The notes under the pieces are model-generated. The model was not told the DNA's origin, made no database searches, and saw only the letters and a program-made list of their open reading frames with translations. From contig NZ_JACNML010000002.1 in NCBI RefSeq assembly GCF_020005365.1, positions 248,001-312,000 of the forward strand: a stretch of DNA of 64,000 nucleotides, written 5' to 3'. Numbering within the stretch: position 1 is the first letter of the stretch; every line of letters starts with the position of its first letter. Shown here piece after piece: positions 19,589-28,574 of this stretch. The position numbers were made by a program, and so were the translations under genes. The stretch comes from Kangiella shandongensis. Its GTDB lineage: Bacteria > Pseudomonadota > Gammaproteobacteria > Enterobacterales > Kangiellaceae.

Positions 19589-19661
19589 ATCTCGTTGTTA
19601 ATATTGCTATTAATAGAGCAACCTTTCAACGCTTCGATTAGCTAATTTCTAAAAAAGCCGA

Positions 19662-20360
19662 TTATACACCACTTTTTAGTAGCATAGAACGGATATGGCC
19701 AATTGCTTTAGTTGGATTCAAGCCTTTTGGACATACGTCTACACAGTTCATGATACCGCGACAGCGGAAAACGCTGTAGGCATCATCTAAATCGTTTAAA
19801 CGCTCTTCTGTATGCGTATCACGACTATCCGTCAAGAAACGATAAGCCTGCAACAAACCCGCTGGGCCAACAAACTTATCAGGGTTCCACCAGAAAGATG
19901 GGCAAGAAGTAGAACAGCAGGCGCACAAGATACACTCGTACAAGCCATCCAACTTTTCGCGATCTTCAGGCGACTGCAAACGTTCTTTCGCCGGCGTTTC
20001 GGTATCGGCGATCAAATAAGGTTTGATCTTCTCATACTGCTTATAGAATTGCGCCATATCTACCACTAAGTCACGAATCACAGGCAAGCCTGGTAATGGA
20101 CGAATGACTACTGGCGACTTCAGGCTGGACACAGCGGTAATGCAAGCCAGACCGTTTTTGCCATTAATATTCACACCATCTGAGCCACACACACCTTCGC
20201 GGCAAGAGCGACGGAACGATAGCGTTGGCTCTTGCTCTTTCAGGTCTACCAACACATCCAGCAGCATCTTATCCGAGCCTTCAGGAATGTCGATATCGAA
20301 TTCCTGCATATAAGGCTTTTTGTCTGTCTCAGGGTTATAACGATAAATTTTAAACTTCAT
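19662..20360 (-). CDS. sdhB: Succinate dehydrogenase iron-sulfur subunit
   Basis: Carries electrons from the SdhA flavin to quinone. The 232-aa chain shows all three clusters: a [2Fe-2S] ferredoxin-like site (SCREGVCGSDGVNINGKNG and the following Cys), a [4Fe-4S] site (CILCACCSTSCPSFW) and a [3Fe-4S] site (CRGIMNCVDVCPKGLNP). It is the last gene of sdhCDAB, 31 bp after sdhA. The protein is peripheral on the cytoplasmic face, anchored by SdhC and SdhD. Confidence 0.98.
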   Translation of the reverse strand: MKFKIYRYNPETDKKPYMQEFDIDIPEGSDKMLLDVLVDLKEQEPTLSFRRSCREGVCGSDGVNINGKNGLACITAVSSLKSPVVIRPLPGLPVIRDLVVDMAQFYKQYEKIKPYLIADTETPAKERLQSPEDREKLDGLYECILCACCSTSCPSFWWNPDKFVGPAGLLQAYRFLTDSRDTHTEERLNDLDDAYSVFRCRGIMNCVDVCPKGLNPTKAIGHIRSMLLKSGV

Positions 20361-20391
20361 ATTCTTTGCTCCGTATGCATTTCGTTACGGA

Positions 20392-22155
20392 TTAATAAGT
20401 ACGTGCTTTCGGCGGGAAAGCATCGACTTTGTCAGGGTGCATATTCACGTCGCGAGTACCCATTTCCTCGGTTTCCGGATAGAACACCGAATGTACTAAC
20501 CAGTTTTCGTCATCTCGATCCGGGTAATCTTCGCGGCTGTGTGCACCACGACTTTCGGTACGGAATTCTGCGGCCATCGCTGTGGCGTAAGCAACTTCCA
20601 TCAGGTTCTCAAGCTCCAGGCACTCCACGCGCTCGGTATTAAAGGCTTGTGATTTATCTTTCAATACTGCATTTTTCATGCGCTCACGAAGCTTTTTAAC
20701 TTTCTCAAGACCTTCTTTCATCAAGTCACCGGTACGGAATACACCGAAGTGGTTCTGCATGGTTTGCTGTAACTCTTTGCGCAACTCAGCAACATCTTCA
20801 CCTTCTTTCGACTCTTCCCAACGGCTGTAACGCGCCATCGAGCGTTCAGCATCAGCGTCGTTAAAGTCAGAGAATGGCAGGCCTTCACGCAACGATTCTT
20901 CAAGGTGTAAACCAGCCGCACGACCGAATACCACCAAATCAAGCAGTGAGTTACCGCCCAAGCGATTAGCACCGTGTACCGAGACACAAGCAACCTCGCC
21001 CACAGCGTAGAAACCTTTAACCACTCTTTCCGAACCGTCAGGATCACGGTCAATAACCTGACCGTACTTGTTGGTTGGAATGCCGCCCATCATATAGTGA
21101 CAGGTTGGAACCACTGGAATCGGATCTTTGACCGGATCGACGTGTGCGAAAATCTTCGCCAACTCGCTAATACCTGGAAGACGCTTGTTAAGCACTTCTT
21201 CGCCCAGGTGATCCAGTTTCAAGAAAACGTGATCGCCATTCTCGCCAGCACCGCGACCCGCAAGGATTTCTTTCATCATCGAACGTGCCACCACGTCACG
21301 CGAGGCCAAGTCTTTGGCATTTGGCGCATAACGCTCCATAAAGCGCTCGCCATCCTTATTAATAAGATAGCCACCTTCACCACGACAACCTTCTGTAACC
21401 AAAACACCGGCACCAGCGATACCCGTTGGGTGGAACTGCCACATTTCGATATCCTGCACAGGAAGTTTCGCGCGAAGCGCCATACCAACACCGTCACCAG
21501 TGTTAATCAGGGCGTTCGTTGTCGAATTATAAATACGACCGGAGCCGCCCGTTGCAAAAACGGTTGCACGTGATTTAAACAGAGCCACTTCGCCCGTTTC
21601 AATCGACATGGCGGTAACACCACACACATCGCCGTCTTCATTACGCACGATATCCATCGCATACCATTCGTTGAAGAATTCTGTCTGGGCGGCTAAATTG
21701 GCCTGATACAGGGTGTGTAGCAAAGCGTGGCCCGTACGGTCAGCCGCTGCTGCGGTACGTGCCGCCTGCTCGCCACCGTACTCTTTCGACTGACCGCCGA
21801 AAGGACGTTGATAAATTCTTCCGTTATCCAGACGCGAAAACGGTAAGCCCATATGTTCCAGCTCATAAACAGCTGCCGGGCCATTTTCACACATGTACTC
21901 GATAGCGTCCTGATCACCAATATAGTCCGAACCTTTTACCGTATCGAACATGTGCCAGCGCCAATCGTCTGGGTGTGAATTACCCAGCGCAACGGTAATA
22001 CCACCTTGAGCAGATACCGTATGCGAACGGGTTGGGAATACTTTAGAAATCAATGCGACTTTTTGGCCGCTTTTCGCTAGTTGCAGCGAGGCACGCATAC
22101 CAGCGCCACCGCCACCAACAATTACGGCATCAAAAGTGTAAGTAGGTATAGACAT
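20392..22155 (-). CDS. sdhA: Succinate dehydrogenase flavoprotein subunit
   Basis: Oxidises succinate to fumarate with covalent FAD. The 587-aa chain has the N-terminal dinucleotide motif [17 protein letters not shown] and the covalent-FAD histidine in SHTVSAQGG. The active-site HPTGI segment and the GGIPTN and [18 protein letters not shown] segments follow. It ends with the family's C-terminal RTY. It starts 3 bp after sdhD ends, so translation of the two is probably coupled. Confidence 0.98.
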   Translation of the reverse strand: MSIPTYTFDAVIVGGGGAGMRASLQLAKSGQKVALISKVFPTRSHTVSAQGGITVALGNSHPDDWRWHMFDTVKGSDYIGDQDAIEYMCENGPAAVYELEHMGLPFSRLDNGRIYQRPFGGQSKEYGGEQAARTAAAADRTGHALLHTLYQANLAAQTEFFNEWYAMDIVRNEDGDVCGVTAMSIETGEVALFKSRATVFATGGSGRIYNSTTNALINTGDGVGMALRAKLPVQDIEMWQFHPTGIAGAGVLVTEGCRGEGGYLINKDGERFMERYAPNAKDLASRDVVARSMMKEILAGRGAGENGDHVFLKLDHLGEEVLNKRLPGISELAKIFAHVDPVKDPIPVVPTCHYMMGGIPTNKYGQVIDRDPDGSERVVKGFYAVGEVACVSVHGANRLGGNSLLDLVVFGRAAGLHLEESLREGLPFSDFNDADAERSMARYSRWEESKEGEDVAELRKELQQTMQNHFGVFRTGDLMKEGLEKVKKLRERMKNAVLKDKSQAFNTERVECLELENLMEVAYATAMAAEFRTESRGAHSREDYPDRDDENWLVHSVFYPETEEMGTRDVNMHPDKVDAFPPKARTY

Positions 22156-22158
22156 GCT

Positions 22159-22506
22159 TTATAAGCTCCACAATATCTGGATGCCCCACACGATAAGTGA
22201 AAGACATATCACAATAACAATCGCCTGGAATGCGATACGGATGCTAACTTTTGGCATATAGTCTGTCGACACAATCCACAAGCCAACCCAGGCATGAATC
22301 ACAACCGACAACAGGGCCAGGAACGAAAACACCTTCATGAAAGTGCTAGCGAACAGACCTTGCCAGGCAGCGAACGTAATTTCTGGTGTTGTTGCAAAGA
22401 AGTAGCCCAAGTAAATGACGTAGGCCAACATGATTACCGCAGAAAGGCGCTGCAACACCCAATCGTGTAGACCAGAACGGCCCAAACTCGTAACGGTAGT
22501 TACCAT
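22159..22506 (-). CDS. sdhD: Succinate dehydrogenase membrane anchor subunit SdhD
   Basis: Three-helix membrane subunit that, with SdhC, binds haem b and ubiquinone. I place the start at the inner ATG (MVTTVTSLGRSGLHDW) rather than an upstream Met in the same frame. This ATG shares seven bases with the end of sdhC (ATGGTAA), and AGGAG lies 7 nt before it. The result is 115 aa, normal for SdhD. Helices lie at about residues 19-38, 52-77 and 87-110; VVIHAWVGLW in the second holds the conserved His. Confidence 0.92.
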   Translation of the reverse strand: MVTTVTSLGRSGLHDWVLQRLSAVIMLAYVIYLGYFFATTPEITFAAWQGLFASTFMKVFSFLALLSVVIHAWVGLWIVSTDYMPKVSIRIAFQAIVIVICLSLIVWGIQILWSL

Positions 22507-22874
22507 ACCCATACTCCTAATAATACTGCTGAGATGACAGAAAGAATCAACACGCTCCAAGCGCCACGTCGGCCACCTTTAAGTGATTCACCAATGCCCA
22601 GGTCCATTAACAAGTGACGAACACCTGCTATGACGTGGTAAGCAACAGAGGTTAGAATCGCCCAAAGGATGAGCTGCCATAAGAAGGATTCTGAAAACAT
22701 GGCTTGAAGCTCGGCATAGCCGGCGCTATCAAGCGATTTTTGCAGCATCCATAGAAGAATAGGCACAGCGATGAATAGAACAACACCTGTAATACGATGC
22801 AAGATTGACGATATTGCAGGCACAGGAAAACTTACCGTAGTAAGGTCTAAGTTTTTAGGTCTCTTTTTAATCAC
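22500..22874 (-). CDS. sdhC: Succinate dehydrogenase cytochrome b556 subunit SdhC
   Basis: First gene of sdhCDAB. The 124-aa protein starts KKRPKNLDLTTVSFPVPAISSILHRITGV, the SdhC signature with the quinone-site Ser and Arg. It has three membrane helices (about 28-48, 65-88, 104-124) and the haem-ligand His in SVAYHVIAGVRHLLMD. It overlaps sdhD by seven bases. It is divergent from gltA across 324 bp that should hold both promoters. Confidence 0.95.
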   Translation of the reverse strand: MIKKRPKNLDLTTVSFPVPAISSILHRITGVVLFIAVPILLWMLQKSLDSAGYAELQAMFSESFLWQLILWAILTSVAYHVIAGVRHLLMDLGIGESLKGGRRGAWSVLILSVISAVLLGVWVW

Positions 22875-23198
22875 AACGTATCTTTTAAATTATTGCCTTG
22901 GCCGAAGAAGGCGTGAGTTTATGTTTCCGTCAGGATTTTGGTAATAGTGTTCGACCCAGAAAAATATACCTGACGAACTCCCCTTGAGGTGATACATAGT
23001 TCAGACGAAATTATATAAGTGCTTGTCGCCGATTACAATTATTTCACCTACCAAATTTGGGGTCATTGCTAAATCTTATGCCTTAATAGAAAACATCATA
23101 AAATTAATTTATGAAAATGATTCAAAATTTTGTAGAATGTGTGGCCTCTCTAGCTTTTAGATTAAAAAGTAAGCAATTTATTGTCCCGAGGAGACTAT
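22875..23198. promoter_or_regulatory. Divergent sdhC/gltA control region
   Basis: A gene-free, AT-rich gap of 324 bp between two divergent TCA-cycle genes. A possible gltA -10 element, TAGAAT, lies at 23133-23138 with a poor -35. A CGTCAGG/CCTGACG inverted repeat (22928-22934 and 22969-22975) lies in the presumed sdhC leader. I see no riboswitch or small gene here. Confidence 0.4.
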
Positions 23199-24494
23199 AT
23201 GTCGGATAAAACAGCTAAACTTAGCCTACCAAATGGCGAAGAACTCACCCTGGACGTACTGTCACCAAGTCTAGGTAAAGATGTCGTTGCCGTTGGTGCA
23301 TTAGGGAAAGCGGGTTATTTCACTTACGACCCGGGCTATGTATCTACTGGTGCCTGTGAATCAAAAATCACTTATATCGACGGCGCCAAAGGACAGCTAC
23401 TTTATCGCGGTTATCCAATCGAACAGCTAGCGGATAACTCTAACTTTGAAGAAGTTGCCTATTTATTACTCAATGGCGAGCTACCGAGTAAAGAGCAATA
23501 CGAAGAATTCGTCGCTAAAATTAATAATCACACCATGGTTCACGAGCAAATGATGAGCTTCTTTAACGGCTTCCGCCGTGACGCTCACCCAATGGCCATC
23601 ATGGTATCAGTAGTAGGCGCCCTATCTGCGTTCTACCACGACTCATTAGACATTAATAATCCGAAGCACCGTGATATCAGCGCACTGCGTCTTATTTCTA
23701 AAGTGCCAACTATCGCGGCCATGTGCTACCGCTATTCAGTCGGCCATCCTTTCGTTTATCCAAACAACGATATGAGCCTGGCTGAAAACTTCCTGAACAT
23801 GATGTTCAGCATGCCATCAGAAAAGAACTGGAAACCAGATCCGGTATTAGTAAAAGCTATGGATCGCATCTTTGTATTGCATGCTGATCACGAGCAAAAT
23901 GCTTCAACATCAACGGTACGTTTAGCAGGTTCATCTGGCGCTAACCCCTTCGCAGCCATCGCATCTGGTATCGCCTGTCTTTGGGGACCAGCGCACGGCG
24001 GCGCGAACGAAGCCTGCTTGAACATGTTGCGTGAAATTGGTGATGTTGAAAACATTCCTGAATATGTTAAGCGTGCAAAAGATAAAGACGATCCGTTCCG
24101 CCTGATGGGCTTCGGTCACCGTGTTTATAAGAACTTCGACCCACGCGCAAAGGTAATGCGTGAAAGTGCACACGAAGTGTTAGAGCTTTTAGGTAAACAT
24201 GATGATCCAACGTTCAAGGTAGCTCTTGAGCTGGAAAAAATCGCACTGGAAGATCCTTACTTCGTAGAGAAGAAACTTTATCCTAACGTTGATTTCTACT
24301 CGGGTGTTATTCTTGATGCCATCGGTATTCCAACTAACATGTTCACCGTCATCTTTGCATTATCACGTACTGTTGGCTGGGTATCACAGTGGAACGAAAT
24401 GATGGGCGAATCAAGCCGTAAGATTGGTCGCCCACGTCAGTTGTATACTGGTGAAAAAGCACGTGATTATGTAGATATCAACTCAAGAAAATAA
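23199..24494 (+). CDS. gltA: Citrate synthase (type II, hexameric form)
   Basis: Condenses acetyl-CoA and oxaloacetate at the entry to the TCA cycle. I chose the ATG reading [13 protein letters not shown] because GAGGAGA lies 5-6 nt before it; an in-frame Met 18 bp upstream has no such site. The 431-aa protein has the Gram-negative N-terminal beta domain and the active site: [41 protein letters not shown] and the VDFYSG block carrying the catalytic Asp. It is monocistronic, with its own terminator, and faces sdhC, so both directions may respond to the same carbon and oxygen signals. Confidence 0.97.
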   Translation: MSDKTAKLSLPNGEELTLDVLSPSLGKDVVAVGALGKAGYFTYDPGYVSTGACESKITYIDGAKGQLLYRGYPIEQLADNSNFEEVAYLLLNGELPSKEQYEEFVAKINNHTMVHEQMMSFFNGFRRDAHPMAIMVSVVGALSAFYHDSLDINNPKHRDISALRLISKVPTIAAMCYRYSVGHPFVYPNNDMSLAENFLNMMFSMPSEKNWKPDPVLVKAMDRIFVLHADHEQNASTSTVRLAGSSGANPFAAIASGIACLWGPAHGGANEACLNMLREIGDVENIPEYVKRAKDKDDPFRLMGFGHRVYKNFDPRAKVMRESAHEVLELLGKHDDPTFKVALELEKIALEDPYFVEKKLYPNVDFYSGVILDAIGIPTNMFTVIFALSRTVGWVSQWNEMMGESSRKIGRPRQLYTGEKARDYVDINSRK

Positions 24495-24563
24495 GAGATC
24501 AGGTTTAGCTCAAAAAAGTTAAAATCTTTGCTGACATTATTTTTTTGAAATGTCTATAATCGG

Positions 24564-24599
24564 AAAGGAGTGGCGTTTGTGACGTCACTCCTTTTTTAT
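24564..24599 (+). terminator. gltA terminator
   Basis: AAAGGAGTG pairs with CACTCCTTT over a 13-nt loop, followed by a T run. It lies about 70 bp past the gltA stop codon. Confidence 0.82.
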
Positions 24600-24781
24600 T
24601 TATAGCGCTAGTCGTCAACGATACATCGTCGGTCATTGAAATTTTTTATTCGTTATTCAGTAAAGCTAAACGCCTCATAAAAATTTCAGCCCACCTTGTC
24701 TCGTTTTAGCTTAGCACTCTAAACTATGGTTTTAAGAAATAAACAATAATTCATAATCGATTGATTTAATGCTGGTGGAAT

Positions 24782-25867
24782 ATGCAAAAGAACGTTAAAC
24801 CCTGTTATTACTCAGATTATTTACAACTGGATAAGTTGCTGGATGCACAGCATCCGGAAAGCAAAAAATACGGCGCCGAAGCACACGATGAAACCCTTTT
24901 CATCATCGTACACCAAGCCTACGAACTCTGGTTTAAACAGATTTTGCATGAAATCCACGCAATTTTACCGGTACTTTCGCAAGATCACGTGACTGAAGAT
25001 AGGCTGAGTACAGTTAACTTACGGATTGAACGTATTCACCGTATTCAGGAAGTTCTGGTGGATCAAATTGATATTCTGGAAACCATGACACCGTTGGACT
25101 TCCTTGACTTCCGCGATTACCTGATCCCGGCCTCTGGTTTTCAAAGTATTCAGTTTAAAGAGCTCGAAATATTGTTGGGCTTAAAGTCAGAGTTCCGTAT
25201 CAATTTTGACAAAAAATCATTCTATAACCGCTTGAATGAAAAAGATCGTCACTACCTGATGGATCTGGAAGAGCAACCCAGCCTATTCGATGCCATTGAA
25301 AACTGGCTTGAACGCATGCCTTTCCTGGAGTTTGGTGACTTCAAATTCTGGCAGATGTACAAAGATGCCGTAGAAACCATGCTGGCACATGATGAAAAGG
25401 TTATAAAAGAGGCTGACTATCTGACGGATGCCGAAAAAACCTTCCAGTTGAATGACCTGGCGAATACCCGCGCTAACTTCGACGCTTTGTTTGATAAAGA
25501 AAAATACGATGAACTGAAACAGCAAGGCCGTTTCCGTTTGAGTCAGGAAGCAACCTTAAGCGCCCTGTTCATCAACTTATACCGTGAACAACCGATGCTA
25601 AATTCACCCTTCCGCTTGTTACAAGGCTTGGTCGAAATCGACGAAAACTTCACGACCTGGCGCTACCGTCATACCACTATGGTCCATCGCATGCTGGGTA
25701 CGAAAATCGGTACAGGCGGCTCGTCAGGTCACGATTACTTAAAACAAACAACACAAAATAATCGTTTTTTCAGGGACTTATTCAACCTAACCACATTCCT
25801 TATCCCGCGCTCATCTTTACCTGAGCTACCTCCGGAAGTAATTAAAGCTGTTAACTTTAACCTCTAA
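24782..25867 (+). CDS. kynA: Tryptophan 2,3-dioxygenase
   Basis: Haem enzyme that opens the tryptophan indole ring to N-formylkynurenine, the first kynurenine-pathway step. The distal His44 is in DETLFIIVHQAYELWFKQ, the proximal haem ligand His297 is in TWRYRHTTMVHRML, and GTGGSSGHDYL is the substrate loop. At 361 aa it is longer than the roughly 280-300-aa enzymes of Xanthomonas or Ralstonia. It also carries the C-terminal DLFNLTTFLIPR block found in animal TDO. No other kynurenine gene is adjacent, so whether it serves tryptophan catabolism or NAD synthesis is not visible. Confidence 0.96.
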   Translation: MQKNVKPCYYSDYLQLDKLLDAQHPESKKYGAEAHDETLFIIVHQAYELWFKQILHEIHAILPVLSQDHVTEDRLSTVNLRIERIHRIQEVLVDQIDILETMTPLDFLDFRDYLIPASGFQSIQFKELEILLGLKSEFRINFDKKSFYNRLNEKDRHYLMDLEEQPSLFDAIENWLERMPFLEFGDFKFWQMYKDAVETMLAHDEKVIKEADYLTDAEKTFQLNDLANTRANFDALFDKEKYDELKQQGRFRLSQEATLSALFINLYREQPMLNSPFRLLQGLVEIDENFTTWRYRHTTMVHRMLGTKIGTGGSSGHDYLKQTTQNNRFFRDLFNLTTFLIPRSSLPELPPEVIKAVNFNL

Positions 25868-25884
25868 CAGTACGCTAAAATGCC

Positions 25885-25906
25885 AGCCCCGAGGAAGCTC
25901 GGGGCT
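25885..25906 (+). terminator. Stem-loop after kynA, probable terminator
   Basis: A perfect 9-bp stem, AGCCCCGAG/CTCGGGGCT, with a 4-nt loop lies 18 bp after the kynA stop codon. The following T run is short (TTAATTCC), so it may be a weak terminator. Confidence 0.65.
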
Positions 25907-26159
25907 TAATTCCGATAAAATCAAAAAATATAGTGTAAAATGGAACTCTTTGCCCGATAAGGCATCAAAGCATGGTTTTCGAGGCAATTTAACAGCATAT
26001 TTATGGAGTTTTAACTTTTTTACGGTTGATAACTTGTGAGGCTTTTCACATTCATAAAGCTCTAATGCTTTAAAATTGCGCCACATTTAAATTTACACCG
26101 TGCTAGTGGAAAGGTAAAAGGAAGCTCCTGCTGACTAGCCAACCTATGGCTATTTGTGA

Positions 26160-28574
26160 ATGAGTATATTTCGACGATTAAATAAGCCTTCAGTGTGGTT
26201 TGCTTTCTTAGGGCTTACCCTGCTGGCGTTACATTTCTGGTGGCAACCATCGCATATGAAGCAGCTGGGTGCAGAGCTATTGCATCGCTACTCGCTGACC
26301 ATGTCCTTTGATGCCGCTAACGAAGACATCGTTACTCGGACATATTTACCTCTGACTAACGACCGTCAGGAGGTTATCAATGAGACACTTCAGTCAGGCA
26401 CTTTAGAGTTTACCAACGATGAATCACTGATTGGTCGCCAGGGTATCTGGACAGGCTTCTCGACTACCCCCATTCGCTATAACGCTATTATCTCATCGCG
26501 TGAGCAGAAGTATGACATTGATCCTGAACTGGATATTCCCACCGATTATCCACCTCATTTAAAGCGTTGGCTTGAACCGACTGAGTTTATCCAGGTTAAT
26601 GATCCTAGAATCCTAGAACTATGGATGAATATTCAGCCGAAAGAGCGCAAACTGTTAGCTACGCTCGAGGCGATTCATGATTACACCTATAACGAGATTG
26701 AGGGCGCTCCATTTAAAGGTACGACCGATGCCATAACTACCATGATCTTAAAGCGTGCCAGCTGTAACGGAAAGAGCCGTCTTTTCGCAGCCTTAGCCCG
26801 TTTAAATGGCATCCCGACCCGGCTTGTTGGCGGCGTCATTCTTGAAACGACAAAGAAAAAGACATCCCACCAATGGGTCGAAGCCTATATCCAGGGCCAC
26901 TGGGTCCCCTTTGATCCGTTAAATGATTACTTTGCCCATATCCCGCACCACTATTTAGAGCTGTATATCGACGATCAGGCGTTGTTCAGCCACACGCGTA
27001 ATATCAACTTCGATTATTTGTTTGATATTAGACGAGAACATATCGCCGCCCCGCTATTGCGCTTTGATAATGACGAAGGAGCATTTTTCAATGCAGCTTC
27101 CTTGCTGGCTAAACTGGGGATCGAAAATAAAACCGCTGGAATATTCTTATTATTCCCTCTTGTTGCCCTGCTCATTTCTTTTGCCAGAAATATTCTAGGC
27201 ATTAAAACCTTTGGTATTTTCATGCCAATGTTGGTGTCGGCGGCCTGTATTTATACCGGCTTCTGGATGGGGCTTGGTGGCTTTATCGGTGTACTGATGA
27301 CAGCCTGGCTCGGACAGATTTTCTTTGAACGGCATAAGTTACTGAAAATTCCACGACTGGCTGCAATTATTACCCTGAATACCATGCTGTTCATTGCCAT
27401 TTTTATGGTGCTGGGCGAGCAAACCCCTTTGCAGATGGGCATGATGACCCTTTTCCCGGTTGTGATTATTTCCTTCATTGCTGAGCGCCTCAGCAATATG
27501 TCACAGGATAACAATTGGCGGGAGCTCTTCATTACTGCTTTCGGTAGCATTATCATGATTTCAGTGTGCTATCTGGCCTTCTCATCCATTACGCTACAAA
27601 GTTTCTTCGCCTTGTACCCCGAAAGTCTGCTACTGGTAATGGCCGCTCAGATATTTATCGGTCAATGGACCGGACTCCGTATTTCAGAATACATGCGCTT
27701 CAAGAAGATCAACACCCAGAACAATACGCTTGGTATCAATAAGCGTAACCGTGAATATGTCTACAAACTAAACGAACGCAAGCTTCTACAGCTGGCGATT
27801 GATAAGATTGAAACCAAAAAAGTCTTACTACAGGAAGGTGTTCCAGTCCCACAAACATTAGATATGTGCGACAGCTTTAGAGATCTTGATTCGTTTGTAG
27901 AACACTTGGAAGACTTTAAGAGTTTTGTGGTAAAACCTAACCGAGGCTCACAGGGTAATGGTATTCTCGTTATCGTTGACAATGACGAAGGTACTTTCAT
28001 TACCGCTTCTGGCAAGCACTTAAGTCTGATGGATATCCGTTATCACGTCTCTGAAATTATCACGGGTAACTTTGCTCAAGATGGCGCGCCGGACACTGCC
28101 TATATCGAGCCGCTTCTTATCGAGCACCACCGTATTTCTGAAATTGCAGACCTTGGATTAAGTGACATCCGCGTTATTCTTTGCAACCAGAAAATTATCA
28201 GCTGCATGCTGCGGGTTCCAACCAAACTATCTGAGGGTAAAGCCAACCTGCACCAGGGTGCCATCGGCCTAAGCGTTGATATCGAAAGTGGCAAAACCAC
28301 AAAATGTAGTTTCAAAGGTAAAGAGCTCGAGCATCACCCAGACTCTGGAGCCGAATTAATCGGTCATCAGGTTCCATTCTGGAATAAGATCAAAGAAATT
28401 GCACAGAACTCACAAAAAGCTATCCCGTTAGGTTATATCGGGGTGGATATCTGTATCGATGAAAAACTTGGCCCCATGGTGTTGGAAGTCAATGGTCGAC
28501 CAGGCCTTGAAATACAGAACGTCCAGCACAAAGGTTTCTCTGGAGAAATGGAGACAGCACGTGATCTCATCTAA
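26160..28574 (+). CDS. Membrane fusion: transglutaminase-like domain, multi-TM region and ATP-grasp ligase
   Basis: An 804-aa inner-membrane protein. One N-terminal helix (about 12-28) leads a predicted periplasmic domain (about 30-310) resembling the transglutaminase-like family usually called inactive and attached to 7TM modules. Here Cys202 (RASCNGKSRL), His237 (TSHQWVEAY) and Asp252 (WVPFDPLND) sit where a catalytic triad would be. About six hydrophobic helices follow (residues 325-505). The cytosolic C terminus (about 520-804) is an ATP-grasp domain of the RimK/alpha-L-glutamate-ligase-like type: LGINKRNREYVYKLN, VVKPNRGSQGNGI (591-603) and the metal-binding VLEVNGRPGLE (774-784). In many proteobacteria these are two neighbouring genes; here they are joined. 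Likely role: making or attaching a peptide-like modification at the envelope, substrate unknown. The stop overlaps the next gene. Confidence 0.85.
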   Translation: MSIFRRLNKPSVWFAFLGLTLLALHFWWQPSHMKQLGAELLHRYSLTMSFDAANEDIVTRTYLPLTNDRQEVINETLQSGTLEFTNDESLIGRQGIWTGFSTTPIRYNAIISSREQKYDIDPELDIPTDYPPHLKRWLEPTEFIQVNDPRILELWMNIQPKERKLLATLEAIHDYTYNEIEGAPFKGTTDAITTMILKRASCNGKSRLFAALARLNGIPTRLVGGVILETTKKKTSHQWVEAYIQGHWVPFDPLNDYFAHIPHHYLELYIDDQALFSHTRNINFDYLFDIRREHIAAPLLRFDNDEGAFFNAASLLAKLGIENKTAGIFLLFPLVALLISFARNILGIKTFGIFMPMLVSAACIYTGFWMGLGGFIGVLMTAWLGQIFFERHKLLKIPRLAAIITLNTMLFIAIFMVLGEQTPLQMGMMTLFPVVIISFIAERLSNMSQDNNWRELFITAFGSIIMISVCYLAFSSITLQSFFALYPESLLLVMAAQIFIGQWTGLRISEYMRFKKINTQNNTLGINKRNREYVYKLNERKLLQLAIDKIETKKVLLQEGVPVPQTLDMCDSFRDLDSFVEHLEDFKSFVVKPNRGSQGNGILVIVDNDEGTFITASGKHLSLMDIRYHVSEIITGNFAQDGAPDTAYIEPLLIEHHRISEIADLGLSDIRVILCNQKIISCMLRVPTKLSEGKANLHQGAIGLSVDIESGKTTKCSFKGKELEHHPDSGAELIGHQVPFWNKIKEIAQNSQKAIPLGYIGVDICIDEKLGPMVLEVNGRPGLEIQNVQHKGFSGEMETARDLI

